A stretch of DNA of 5,959 nucleotides, taken from positions 1 to 5,959 of the forward strand of contig DZCR01000186.1 in the NCBI GenBank assembly GCA_022736495.1, read 5' to 3'. The position numbers and the translations under genes are program-made. Of this stretch, positions 1 to 5,581 are shown piece after piece. The stretch comes from Desulfobacca acetoxidans (GTDB taxonomy: Bacteria > Desulfobacterota > Desulfobaccia > Desulfobaccales > 0-14-0-80-60-11). Every line of letters begins with the position of its first letter. The stretch's first letter is position 1. Below the pieces are notes generated by a model, which was not told the DNA's origin, made no database searches, and was given only the letters and a program-made list of their open reading frames with translations.

Positions 1-49
1 CGGCCGTGGCTCTGGTTCTGGTGGCGGCAAGGGTCAAAATAGAAAATAA
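1..49 (+). CDS. C-terminal tail of an unidentified Gly-rich protein (5' partial)
   Basis: Reading from base 2, the frame gives 15 residues (GRGSGSGGGKGQNRK) and a TAA stop at 47-49. The tail is almost entirely Gly, Ser and basic residues. Small Gly-rich proteins and NifX/NifB-like proteins with low-complexity tails are commonly encoded next to paired MinD/ferredoxin ATPases such as the two that follow, so this may be the end of such a gene. That assignment rests on context, and no domain is visible. The other two forward frames offer no better candidate: frame 1 gives a Trp-rich peptide ending at 42. The gene may also be chance reading of GC-rich sequence. Confidence 0.4.
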   Translation, partial: GRGSGSGGGKGQNRK

Positions 50-63
50 TAGTGATTTGGAAG

Positions 64-93
64 GCCGCAGATTTTCGCAGACACACGCAGATT
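64..93 (+). repeat. 30-bp dispersed repeat, copy 1
   Basis: This is the first of three copies of a 30-bp unit beginning GCCGCAGATTTTCGCAG and ending ACGCAGATT. The others are at 235-264 (same strand) and 276-305 (opposite strand). Copy 1 has no inverted partner immediately beside it. The sequence type resembles the widespread non-coding CGCAGAT-rich repeats found in multiple copies in many bacterial genomes; that comparison is from memory. Confidence 0.75.
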
Positions 94-94
94 T

Positions 95-218
95 CCTATG
101 GTTCCCACGCTCCGGCGTGGGAACCAGTGCCTGAGCCGCTCCAGCGGCGTGTATGCTACAGGACGCTGGAGCGTCCAAGGGCTGCGTACCCACGCTGGAG
201 CGTAAGTACGATGTGGTA
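95..218 (+). repeat. ~124-bp palindrome-array element (REP/BIME-like), copy 1
   Basis: The element is a row of four small palindromes: 101-124 (10-bp arms GTTCCCACGC around 4 bases), 135-148 (GCCGCT arms), 161-176 (GGACGCT arms) and 186-209 (GTACCCACGCT arm, second arm imperfect with AAG where GGG is expected). Several share the core ACGCTCCAGCGT or its complement. A second copy lies in inverse orientation at 5632-5756; aligning the two by eye gives about nine differences including one single-base indel, and the similarity stops near CCTAT on one side and GGTA on the other. The structure suggests a non-autonomous repeat of the REP/BIME type. No protein is encoded here, and no flanking target-site duplication was seen for this copy. 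Confidence 0.85.
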
Positions 219-234
219 AGCACGTTTTTGGGAG

Positions 235-305
235 GCCGCAGATTTTCGCAGGTACACGTAGATTTTTTTATACTCAATCTGCGTTTATCTGCGAAAATCT
301 GCGGC
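235..305 (+). repeat. Inverted pair of the 30-bp repeat forming a long hairpin
   Basis: The arms at 235-264 and 276-305 are 30 bases each and complementary at 27 positions, with an 11-base AT-rich loop at 265-275. Both arms are copies of the repeat seen at 64-93. The hairpin lies 23 bases upstream of the Shine-Dalgarno-like sequence of the first MinD-type ATPase gene, so it would be in that gene's leader if transcription starts upstream of it. It is not followed by a T-run on the plus strand, so it does not look like a normal intrinsic terminator. It could still act as an mRNA-stabilising or rho-blocking structure, which is inference. Confidence 0.8.
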
Positions 306-339
306 TAAAAGTTCTTTCGTTGTCAAGCAGGGTGAAAAA

Positions 340-1167
340 ATGCAGATAGCAGTTGCCAGCGGCAAGGGCGGGACGGGCAAGACCATTATCTCCACGAGTC
401 TGGCCTTGTGCGCGCCGGGGCCGGTTCAGTACCTTGATTGCGATGTGGAGGAGCCCAACGGCCACATCTTCCTCAAACCGGAACTCACCACCCACGAGCG
501 GTGCGCGGTGATCGTTCCTCGAATCGTCGAAGAAAAGTGTACCTATTGCGGCAAGTGTCGTGACCTCTGCCGCTTTAATGCCATCACCATGTTTGCCAAG
601 ACGATTATGACCTTTCCCGAGATGTGTCATTCCTGTCTGGGTTGTTTTCAGGTCTGCGAATACCAGGCGATTCTTCGGGCTGAGCGGGAGATTGGTGTGC
701 TGGAGGCGGGCATGGCCGGCAACATCAGCTTTGTCCATGGCCGGATGCGGGTGGGCGAGGCCATGGGAGTTCCGTTGTTGAAGGCGGTCAAGAAAAAGGC
801 GGACAAGGACGCGCTGGTGATTATTGATGCCCCGCCCGGCACCTCCTGTCCTTTTGTGGAGGCGATTTCCGATGCCGATTATGTCATCCTGGTCACCGAG
901 CCTACCCCTTTTGGACTGCATGACCTGAAACTGGCGGCGGAAGTTCTCCGAAATCTGGCAAAACCCGGCGGGGTGATCATCAATCGGGCGGATTTAGGGG
1001 ATGCGCGGGTTGAGGAATGGTGCCGACAGGAGAATATCCCGGTTTTGCTCAAGGTTCCCTTTGACCGCAAAGTCGCCGAGGGGTATGCCCGAGGCCGGAA
1101 TCTGGTGGAGATCCGTCCTGATCTGCGCCCTGCCTTGCAAGCCCTGCTTCAGGAGATAACAGCATGA
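340..1167 (+). CDS. MinD-superfamily P-loop ATPase with inserted 2x[4Fe-4S] ferredoxin domain (first of pair)
   Basis: This 275-residue cytoplasmic protein opens with a deviant Walker A motif, GKGGTGKT at 8-15, including the signature Lys9 typical of MinD/ParA/Mrp proteins. DCDVEEPN follows at 33-40. A ferredoxin insert carries two CxxCxxCxxxC clusters (Cys67/70/73/77 and Cys96/99/102/106), expected to bind two [4Fe-4S] clusters. The last Cys of each is followed by Arg or Glu rather than the usual Pro. DAPPGTSCP at 163-171 matches the nucleotide-switch segment of the family and contains Cys170. The start is supported by AGGGTGA at 328-334. Its stop overlaps the start of the next gene by ATGA, and the two proteins are paralogues, so they probably work as a pair. 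In this family (COG1149 type) the role is thought to be ATP-dependent Fe-S or metallocluster handling, but the substrate is unknown. Confidence 0.93.
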   Translation: MQIAVASGKGGTGKTIISTSLALCAPGPVQYLDCDVEEPNGHIFLKPELTTHERCAVIVPRIVEEKCTYCGKCRDLCRFNAITMFAKTIMTFPEMCHSCLGCFQVCEYQAILRAEREIGVLEAGMAGNISFVHGRMRVGEAMGVPLLKAVKKKADKDALVIIDAPPGTSCPFVEAISDADYVILVTEPTPFGLHDLKLAAEVLRNLAKPGGVIINRADLGDARVEEWCRQENIPVLLKVPFDRKVAEGYARGRNLVEIRPDLRPALQALLQEITA

Positions 1168-2036
1168 AAAAAGCGATAAAGGAAATCCTTATTCTCAGCG
1201 GCAAGGGCGGAACCGGCAAGACCAGTCTGGTCGGGGCCTTTGCCTGTCTTGCCGAAAATAAAATCATGGTGGACTGTGATGTCGATGCCGCTGACCTGCA
1301 CCTACTCCTGGCGCCACGGCCCCGTGGTCAGCATGAGTTTCGCTCCGGGGTCAAGGCCAGGGTGGAGGCCGACAAGTGCAGCGGCTGCGGAACCTGTGTC
1401 GAGCTCTGCCAGTTTGAGGCCATCACCCTCGATCAGACGGCCACGATTAACCCCCTGAGTTGCGAAGGTTGCGGGGTCTGCGCCCATTTTTGTCCGGAAC
1501 AGGCCATCGTCCTTGAAGAAAATCATTGTGGAAGCTGGTTTATCTCCGACACCGAGTACGGCCCCCTGGTTCATGCCCAGCTCTTTGCGGGCGAGGAAAA
1601 TTCCGGGAAATTAGTCTCCTTTATCAAGCGGCAGGCCCGTGAGCTGGCGGAGAAAACGGACGTCGAGCTGATTATTATCGACGGCGCGCCGGGGATTGGT
1701 TGTCCGGTCATCGCCTCTCTTTCCGGTGTCGATCTGGCCCTGATCGTCACCGAACCAACCCAGTCCGGCTGGCACGATCTTGAGCGAGTCCTGGAACTGG
1801 CCGTTCATTTCAAACTCCAGGCCTGCGTCTGTATCAATAAATGGGATCTCCACCCGGAAATGGCGGCGAGAATAGAGGCGGCCTGCGCCGAAAGAGGGGT
1901 AGATGTCTTGGGCCGCATCCCCTTTGACCCTGCGGTGGTTGAGTGTCAGATTCAAGGTGTTCCCGTCGTTCGCAACGAGAACAGCCCGGCGGCGAAGGTC
2001 ATCCGGGACATCTGGCAGGCCTTGCAGGAGAGGTAG
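1164..2036 (+). CDS. MinD-superfamily P-loop ATPase with inserted 2x[4Fe-4S] ferredoxin domain (second of pair)
   Basis: This 290-residue paralogue of the preceding gene has GKGGTGKT at 13-20, DCDVDAADLHLLL at 37-49, and ferredoxin clusters Cys72/75/78/82 and Cys100/103/106/110; the second cluster ends in the classical CP. A further Cys122 lies just after the insert. The segment ISDTEYGPLVHA then GEENSGKLV (about 127-151) matches the conserved middle part of this second-type family member, and DGAPGIGCP at 173-181 carries Cys180, equivalent to Cys170 of its partner. The ATG overlaps the upstream stop, and AGGAG at 1151-1155, eight bases before it, fits coupled translation. The likely role is as the other half of a two-ATPase Fe-S complex for metallocluster assembly or redox-coupled ATP hydrolysis. 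The family assignment is firm; the physiological partner cannot be seen here. Confidence 0.93.
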   Translation: MKKAIKEILILSGKGGTGKTSLVGAFACLAENKIMVDCDVDAADLHLLLAPRPRGQHEFRSGVKARVEADKCSGCGTCVELCQFEAITLDQTATINPLSCEGCGVCAHFCPEQAIVLEENHCGSWFISDTEYGPLVHAQLFAGEENSGKLVSFIKRQARELAEKTDVELIIIDGAPGIGCPVIASLSGVDLALIVTEPTQSGWHDLERVLELAVHFKLQACVCINKWDLHPEMAARIEAACAERGVDVLGRIPFDPAVVECQIQGVPVVRNENSPAAKVIRDIWQALQER

Positions 2037-2148
2037 AAGGCTGAAGGTAGAAGGCTGAAGGTTGAACTGCACACGGGCCTCCGGCCCTTCTGTTTTACCT
2101 TCAGCCTTCAGCCTTCAACCTTTTACCTTCTACCTTCAGTCTTCACTT
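2033..2148. repeat. Heptad tandem repeats arranged as an inverted repeat
   Basis: From the stop codon of the second ATPase gene onward the sequence runs in 7-base units: GTAGAAG, GCTGAAG, GTAGAAG, GCTGAAG, GTTGAA (2033-2066). After a 30-odd base centre, the complement pattern returns as CTTCAGC, CTTCAGC, CTTCAAC, CTTTTAC, CTTCTAC, CTTCAGT, CTTCACT (about 2100-2148). The two halves can pair into a long imperfect stem. It lies exactly between convergent genes (ATPase on plus, gspF on minus), so it could serve as a two-way transcription barrier. The 7-base periodicity recurs at 3586-3620 with a different unit. Confidence 0.8.
2075..2096 (+). terminator. Probable intrinsic terminator of the ATPase operon
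   Basis: GGGCC (2075-2079), a three-base loop TCC and GGCCC (2083-2087) form a short GC-rich hairpin followed by TTCTGTTTT. It lies 39 bases after the stop of the second ATPase gene, at the centre of the heptad inverted repeat. The stem is only five base pairs and the T tract is interrupted, so it may work only together with the larger surrounding stem. Confidence 0.5.
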
Positions 2149-2162
2149 CTATCCCCCTGAGC

Positions 2163-3390
2163 TTATTTGACCATCTGATTCATCTCGAAGATCGGGAGCA
2201 GAATGGAGAGGACGACAAAGTCAACCTCCGCGCCCATGGCCGCGATCATGATCGGTTCGATGAGGGAGGTCATCCCCATAACCGCCATATCCACCTCCCG
2301 TTCATAGGCATCCGATACCTTGGTCAGCATGGGTTCCAGGTTGCCGCTCTGCTCTCCGACACTCACCATCTGCACAAAAAATAGGGGGAAACCAGGGGGA
2401 GTTGCCCAGCGCGCTGGCCATGCTTTTGCCCTTGCGGATCCGCTCGATGGCCTCTTCAATGACCTCGGCGATCAGGGAATTGTTGACAATGGACTGGACG
2501 ATCTGCATGGAGGTGACCAGCGGCACACTGCTGCCAAGCAGGCTGGCCATGGTCGAGCCAAAACGGGCGAGAATGATCTTCTGGTTGACCGTCCCGATGA
2601 TCGGCAGCTTCAGTTTGAGCAGATCCCACACCTTGCGCCCCTTAGCGCTCTGAATGAAAAGACGCAAACCCCAAACAATGCCTGCCATGACCAGGAACAG
2701 CAGCCACCAGTAGCCGCGTAACAGCTCACTCAGCGAGATGAGCAGGCGGGTGGGCAGGGGCAGGGTGCGCTCCATGTCGGCAAAGACCTTGGTGATATTG
2801 GGCACGATGTAGGTAATGAGAACAAAGAGAATGCCGCTGCCGAGAATGGCCATAAAGACCGGATAGACCAGGGCGGCCTTCAGGCGGCCCTGAAGCATCC
2901 TTTGCTTTTCCCCGAAGTCGGCCAGCTTTTCGAGGACGATGTCGAGTGACCCGGAGGCCTCGCCGGCACGCACCATATTGATGTAGATATTGGAAAAGAG
3001 CTTCGGGTGCCGGGCGAGGGAATTGGTGAGGGTGTTTCCCTCGTTGACAGCGTCCTTGATCTGGGCCAATACCTTTTTCAGGGCGGGGTTGACGGCCTGC
3101 TCCAGCAGCGAGCTCAGGGCGCTGACCAGGGGGATGCCGGCGCCAAGCAGGGTCGCGAGCTGACGGGTGAAGATCTGGATCTCCACGGATTTAACCCGTT
3201 CCAAGACGACAAAGGAGCCCAGGGCAGCCTTCCCGCCGTGGTTTGATCGGGAGATATTCTCCTTGAGCTCTTCTGGATATTTCCCCGATGCCCGCAGCTT
3301 GGAACGGGCGCTGGCCTCGTTGTCGGCCTCGATGATCCCCTTCCTCGATTTCCCTTTTTGGTCAAACGCTTTGTATTCGTAAATGGGCAT
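2163..3390 (-). pseudogene. gspF: T2SS inner-membrane platform protein GspF/PilC family, split by a single-base frameshift
   Basis: GspF is the polytopic inner-membrane platform protein that couples the secretion ATPase to pseudopilus assembly. The N-terminus MPIYEYKAFDQKGK is typical, and the first T2SSF domain covers about 71-195 (FTRQLATLLGAGIPL at 74-88). Membrane segments lie near 171-197 and 225-246. A second T2SSF domain starts near 274 (ARFGSTMASLLGSSVPL). After SPWFPP (about residue 336) the frame is lost and continues one base later with FVQMVSVGEQSGN to a TAA at 2163-2165, giving about 408 residues, normal for the family. The break is one surplus base in G5 (2384-2388) or A6 (2376-2381) on the plus strand. 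Without correction the first frame stops at 2302. The last membrane segment also carries Glu and Asp (MGAEVDF). No Shine-Dalgarno precedes 3390; in-frame ATGs at 3450 and 3585 exist but fit the family less well. It may be a true pseudogene or a sequencing error. Confidence 0.85.
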
Positions 3391-3480
3391 GTTGTTTTTG
3401 GTAGCGGATGAGTGTTCAAAGTTGTCGCTTATTCCTCTTTCTTGCGTCATCGTAGCAGTGTTGTGAAGAATTTCAACGAG

Positions 3481-3509
3481 AAACAAGAAAGAAGAGAAAC
3501 TATTGTCAA
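3481..3509 (-). promoter_or_regulatory. Weak candidate promoter for gspF
   Basis: On the minus strand a perfect TTGACA (complement of 3504-3509) is followed after 17 bases by TTGTTT (complement of 3481-3486), a poor -10 match. It lies about 90 bases upstream of the gspF start in the divergent region. Only the -35 box is convincing, and the plus strand shows no clear partner promoter for gspA. The rest of 3391-3585 holds no gene or other feature I can identify. Confidence 0.2.
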
Positions 3510-3585
3510 TATATCCTATAGTGTGGGGTGCGCGGGTTGGAAGAAATGACCTGCGGTAGATGTATCCCGATAGGCTTTTGAGCAA

Positions 3586-3620
3586 TCTGTCTTCTGTCTT
3601 CTGTTTTCTGTCTTCTGATA
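3586..3620 (+). repeat. Five heptad tandem repeats abutting the gspA start codon
   Basis: The units are TCTGTCT (3586), TCTGTCT (3593), TCTGTTT (3600), TCTGTCT (3607) and TCTGATA (3614), the last overlapping the A of the ATG at 3620-3622. The repeat takes up the position where a Shine-Dalgarno sequence should be and is pyrimidine-rich, so no ribosome binding site is visible. Seven-base units can gain or lose copies by slippage. Confidence 0.85.
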
Positions 3621-4609
3621 TGTACAGCCATTATTTCGGACTCAAAGAAAAACCCTTCTCTATTGCCCCGGATCCCCGCTATCTCTACATGAGCGCGCTG
3701 CATCAGGAGGCCCTTGCCCATCTTTTGTACGGGGTCAAGAGCGATGGCTGTTTTATCTTGCTGACCGGGGATGTGGGGGCGGGTAAGACCACGGTCTGCC
3801 GGTGTCTTCTGGAGCAGTTGCCCGACAATACCGACCTGGCCCTGATCCTCAATCCTAAACTGAATGGTATGGAGCTGCTGGCATCAATCTGTGATGAACT
3901 GGAGATTGTCGTCACCGGTAAGAAAATCAGCGTCAAGACCTATATCGATCATTTGAACCGTTATCTGCTCGCGGCCCACGCCCGGGGCCGGGTCACGGCC
4001 CTGCTCATCGATGAGGCCCAGAACCTGAGTCTTGATACCCTGGAGCAGTTGCGTCTGCTCACCAATCTTGAAACCGCAAGACAGAAATTACTGAAGATTA
4101 TCCTGCTGGGACAGCCGGAGTTGCGCCAGCTTCTTGAGAATGACGCGGCCTCCCAGATCAGCCAGCGTATTACGTCACGTTATCACCTGCGGCCTCTTGC
4201 CGGGCATGATGTCGCCGCCTATGTGGAACACCGTCTGGCTGTGGCGGGTGGGCGAAAACGGTTGTTTTCGGAGGCGGCGGTGAAAAGGGTGGCCGAGCTG
4301 AGTCGGGGGGTTCCCCGGCTGATCAATGTTGTGTGTGATCGAGCCCTGCTGGGGGCCTATGTGGAGGAAAAAGAACTCGTTGACCTCCAGACCGTCAATC
4401 AGGCGGCGCGGGAGGTATTCGGACAGGCTGACAAGGGAGGCCGATGGCGTTCTGTGCTGTCGCCAGCGCTGGTTGGCAGGTTGACGCTTGTCTTGTTGCT
4501 GACGGTTTTGGCGATGCTGGCGGCATCACTCTATTATGGTCGCTGGGTGTATGTCCCGCAGGCTCAGGAGAGTGCGGCGGAGGGTGGGCAGCGCCATGAA
4601 GAACGATAA
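3620..4609 (+). CDS. gspA: GspA/ExeA-family AAA+ ATPase of the T2SS
   Basis: This 329-residue protein begins MYSHYFGLKEKPFSIAPDP, the usual opening of the ExeA family. Walker A is GDVGAGKTT at 50-58, Walker B ALLIDEAQNL at 127-136, with a sensor-like ILLGQPEL at 161-168 and QRITSRYHLRPL at 182-193, an Arg-finger type region. SRGVPRLINVVCDRAL at 228-243 is the conserved lid motif. A single membrane segment spans about 284-305, leaving a short tail of some 24 residues. Aeromonas ExeA is longer because of a periplasmic peptidoglycan-binding domain; that domain is absent here. In ExeA/ExeB systems the ATPase binds GspB and helps the secretin multimerise in the envelope. I chose 3620 over an in-frame ATG at 3560 because the extra 20 residues are encoded mainly by the heptad repeat. 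A related MSHA-pilus MshM role is possible, but the following gspB favours GspA. Confidence 0.88.
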   Translation: MYSHYFGLKEKPFSIAPDPRYLYMSALHQEALAHLLYGVKSDGCFILLTGDVGAGKTTVCRCLLEQLPDNTDLALILNPKLNGMELLASICDELEIVVTGKKISVKTYIDHLNRYLLAAHARGRVTALLIDEAQNLSLDTLEQLRLLTNLETARQKLLKIILLGQPELRQLLENDAASQISQRITSRYHLRPLAGHDVAAYVEHRLAVAGGRKRLFSEAAVKRVAELSRGVPRLINVVCDRALLGAYVEEKELVDLQTVNQAAREVFGQADKGGRWRSVLSPALVGRLTLVLLLTVLAMLAASLYYGRWVYVPQAQESAAEGGQRHEER

Positions 4610-4760
4610 GCCGTCTTTCAAAAATAACGCATACTTTTTTTGCTTCAAGAACGGCACTCTGTTTAGCCCCCCCTTGAGGGGGATAAGGGGCCGTAAAGAA
4701 ATGGAAAAACGTACAAGTTATTTCTTAACGGCCCCTAAAATCACACCGATGGTCTGGTAA
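4596..4760 (+). CDS. Possible 54-codon ORF bridging gspA and gspB
   Basis: An ATG at 4596 overlaps the last 14 bases of gspA in another frame and is preceded by GGAGGG at 4579-4584, a spacing of 11 bases. The frame runs 54 codons, starting MKNDKPSFKNN, and stops with TAA at 4758-4760, two bases before the gspB ATG. It resembles no family I know and much of it is encoded by the hairpin sequences at 4667-4736, so its peptide is probably not functional. Its interest is as a possible carrier of ribosomes to gspB, which lacks its own Shine-Dalgarno. It may be a chance open frame. Confidence 0.2.
   Translation: MKNDKPSFKNNAYFFCFKNGTLFSPPLRGIRGRKEMEKRTSYFLTAPKITPMVW
4667..4682. repeat. Short C-run/G-run hairpin
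   Basis: Seven Cs (4667-4673), the loop TTGA and five Gs (4678-4682) form a five-base-pair hairpin. No T-run follows on the plus strand, so terminator activity is doubtful. It directly precedes the larger inverted repeat at 4686-4736, and the two may be parts of one inserted element. Confidence 0.55.
4686..4736. repeat. 17-bp inverted repeat between gspA and gspB (MITE-like or hairpin)
   Basis: The arms AGGGGCCGTAAAGAAAT (4686-4702) and its complement at 4720-4736 match at 16 of 17 positions around a 17-base loop containing CGTACAAG. The structure sits 26 bases before the gspB start, within the 153-base gap separating two genes normally found close together. It looks like a small insertion. 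It could reduce read-through or mask the gspB start, both of which are inference. Confidence 0.7.
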
Positions 4761-4762
4761 TT

Positions 4763-5572
4763 ATGTCCTATATCTTGGAGGCCCTCAAAAAATCTGACCG
4801 GGAACGCAGGCAGGGAGAGATCCCCGGCCTGCAGAGCACGCACGGAGTAAAGCCCGCGCGTGGCAAGGGAGGCGGGAAGGGGCTGCTGTGGATATGGCTT
4901 TTGTCCGGGATTACTTTGCTGATCGTGGCGGCGCTGGCCCTCTATTGGGGGATGCGGAAGAGTAATCGTGATTTGCAGGACAAGCTTGTCGTTTTGGAAA
5001 AAAGTGTTGTCCAGTTGAAGGGACAACCCAGAGAGCAGACGGCCCAGGAGGTTAGGCCGTCAGTCGTATCGGGTGCCCGGGATGTTGGGCCGCAACACTC
5101 CTTGATGCAACAGCAGGGAGATCCGGCGGTCAGGCCCCCGGTGGCTGGTGGACACGAGAAAACGGTGTCGCGCCCAGTGACGCCCGAGGAAGTGGAGCCT
5201 CCGGCGATGCCTGCTCCAGGGCACTTGCCGCCGGAAGAGGAAAAAACCGTGATCAGGCCGGAAAATTTTCCGGTCAAACTCCAGCCCGAGGCCGTTGTCG
5301 TGACCCCTGAAGGTGCGCCGGAAGGCGAGAAGGATGCCGTCGGCCCGCCTCTTATGGATGATCTGCCGGAGGCGGTGCGGAAACTCCTGCCGCCCTTGAA
5401 ACTGGCCGGTCATGTCTATGCGAAAGAGGCGGCCAAACGCATGATTATCATCAATAACCGGATCTGCCGGGAAGGGGATCTGGTGGAAAATCATCTGATT
5501 CTGGAGGAGATTCTCTGGGAAGGGGTAGTGCTGCGTTTCCAGGATATCCGTTTTCGCGTAAAGCTGTTGTGA
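4763..5572 (+). CDS. gspB: General secretion pathway protein B (GspB/ExeB)
   Basis: This 269-residue inner-membrane protein begins MSYILEALKKSDRERRQGE, a signature of GspB N-termini. A Gly/Lys-rich cytoplasmic stretch leads to a single membrane segment at about 41-63 and a short, possibly coiled periplasmic segment (about 67-87). A long Pro/Glu/Val-rich linker covers about 90-205. The C-terminal domain at 210-269 (PPLKLAGHVYAKEAAKRMII through INNRICREGDLV to FRVKLL) matches the GspB periplasmic domain, including the INN.. and G-D-LVE pattern. It is expected to pair with the GspA ATPase encoded upstream and contribute to secretin assembly or stability in the T2SS. No ribosome binding site is visible before 4763: the upstream bases GGTCTGGTAATT lack an AGGAG-like run. 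Translation may be coupled to upstream reading. Confidence 0.9.
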   Translation: MSYILEALKKSDRERRQGEIPGLQSTHGVKPARGKGGGKGLLWIWLLSGITLLIVAALALYWGMRKSNRDLQDKLVVLEKSVVQLKGQPREQTAQEVRPSVVSGARDVGPQHSLMQQQGDPAVRPPVAGGHEKTVSRPVTPEEVEPPAMPAPGHLPPEEEKTVIRPENFPVKLQPEAVVVTPEGAPEGEKDAVGPPLMDDLPEAVRKLLPPLKLAGHVYAKEAAKRMIIINNRICREGDLVENHLILEEILWEGVVLRFQDIRFRVKLL

Positions 5573-5581
5573 GTCGGGAAA

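Noticed and set aside
64..305. CRISPR array from the spaced 30-bp repeats
   Set aside because: There are only three copies, one inverted, with unequal spacing (141 and 11 bases) and no cas genes. It is a dispersed repeat, not an array.
274..921. Minus-strand open frame of 215 codons opposite the first ATPase gene
   Set aside because: It has no recognisable domain, has the Arg/His-rich composition typical of antisense reading of GC-rich genes, and overlaps a clear Fe-S ATPase.
1611..2072. Minus-strand open frame of 153 codons opposite the second ATPase gene
   Set aside because: Its N-terminus is translated from the heptad repeat and the remainder is antisense to a conserved family protein.
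2370..2395. Programmed ribosomal frameshift in gspF
   Set aside because: GspF is not known to need frameshifting, no slow or stop codon sits at the slip site, and a homopolymer indel explains it more simply.
3560..3619. Upstream ATG that would add 20 residues to GspA
   Set aside because: The extra residues come mostly from the TCTGTCT heptads, and MYSHYFGLKEKPF at 3620 is the normal family start. It was kept only as a phase-variation consideration.
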